DNA of 64,000 nt from Paracentrotus lividus (lineage: Eukaryota > Echinodermata > Echinoidea > Camarodonta > Echinidae). Below, piece by piece: positions 63,382 through 64,000 of this stretch. Under the pieces are notes generated by a model. The model did no database searches, was not told where the DNA came from, and was given only the letters and a program-made list of their open reading frames with translations. The stretch is from assembly GCA_940671915.1 (NCBI GenBank), contig CALNVZ010003435.1:12862395-12926394 (forward strand), given 5' to 3'. The position numbers and the translations under genes are program-made. How positions within the stretch are numbered: the first letter of the stretch is position 1; each line of letters starts with the position of its first letter.

Positions 63382-64000
63382 CTTGGATGATGATGATGAT
63401 GATGATGTAGAGAGGAAAGAAGCGAAACTGAGATGAAGAGTACAACAAGAGGATCGTGGTCCTTGGCTTATTAAACAACTTTCAATTATGCCCGGGATAA
63501 AAAAAAATGAATTGAAGCATTTCGATATAAATATTGTTGTAATGGACAATAAAATTGAGTTCAAGAACTCAGTAACCAAACATAATTTACTTACAATGTA
63601 TGTATGTGTTTTTTTTTTTATAATCCATTGTAGTTCACTTATACAAAGCACAATTCCTTTGTGCATTTACTAATGTATTCACACTGCCCCAACAATTATT
63701 GTTCGACATGCTTTCTCTCTCTAAATCGTCAAATGACACCTCCAACCCGGCACCCCGACCCAAGCGGTGTACCTCAGGCTCATTTATTGGGGAGGGTTGA
63801 GGCAAGTCTGTAAAACAGGCTTGGAGGGATATCTCACTATCTTTTCAGTTTTCCTTAATCTGTTCCTCGCCCCCATCCCCTTTTTAGGGGGTTTACGTGC
63901 GCCCTCAGTCCCGTATGAGGATACAACACTGCGTGATTGTGGCTTCTTACCTATACAAAGAGGAGACTTAGGTGGAGGATGAACCAACATATCAACCTTA
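63382..64000 (-). other. Upstream intron of gene B, right edge
   Basis: Contains the ATC run that forms part of the acceptor region (63388-63410), a T run (63610) and an open - strand frame at 63784-63990 with no splice or family support. Confidence 0.4.

Overview
The window is AT-rich eukaryotic DNA, roughly two thirds A+T by eye. It is crowded with microsatellites, long homopolymers and foldback DNA transposons. Short coding exons sit behind pyrimidine-rich AG acceptors and end in GT donors. There is no operon structure. The repeat types (GTGGCGGATCCAG-type and ATGCCTCCGCCA-type elements, a CACTGCAAAAACGTTGGTGTT foldback, an RTE-like LINE tail, many (GA)n and (TAA)n tracts) suggest a marine invertebrate, most likely an echinoderm such as a sea urchin or sea star. 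That assignment is an inference from the repeats, because no rRNA or mitochondrial marker is present.

Gene A is on the + strand. Six exons can be chained by splice phase: 731-785, 21919-21960, 23171-23271, 48156-48533, 49826-50035 and 50523-50761 (stop TAG). Every junction agrees in phase except that exon 49826-50035 carries an apparent 1-nt deletion. The product is a soluble-looking protein with no membrane segment and a Lys/Ser/Asn-rich C-terminus. I do not recognise its family. The 5' end lies outside the window. Its introns are very large (about 21 kb and 25 kb) and hold most of the mobile DNA.

Gene B is on the - strand and converges on gene A. An exon at 63108-63381 encodes a juxtamembrane ectodomain plus one transmembrane helix. 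Candidate cytoplasmic-tail exons lie at 59849-59960 and 59115-59433. Upstream exons are beyond the right edge. It is a single-pass membrane protein; cadherin-like is only a guess.

Mobile DNA by region. 1.8-4.5 kb: two CpG-rich repeat islands. 10.2-12.9 kb: a degenerate ~340-bp repeat and a T-run/G-run repeat family. 19.1-20.2 kb: a broken LINE reverse transcriptase end. 27.9-32.9 kb: a 5-kb foldback element flanked by TA. 33.9-38.5 kb: several small inverted-repeat elements. 43.7-44.8 kb: a TA-flanked element whose arms are tandemly duplicated. 45.9-47.9 kb: a nearly perfect 2-kb palindrome ending about 240 bp before a gene A exon. 52.1-53.1 kb: an element built from TTAGTCA motifs. 56.3-57.0 kb: another TA-flanked foldback. 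No transposase was recognised in any of them, so they look non-autonomous.

No tRNA, rRNA, CRISPR array, virus or toxin gene was recognised. Most open frames in the window are chance frames in introns, microsatellites or repeats.
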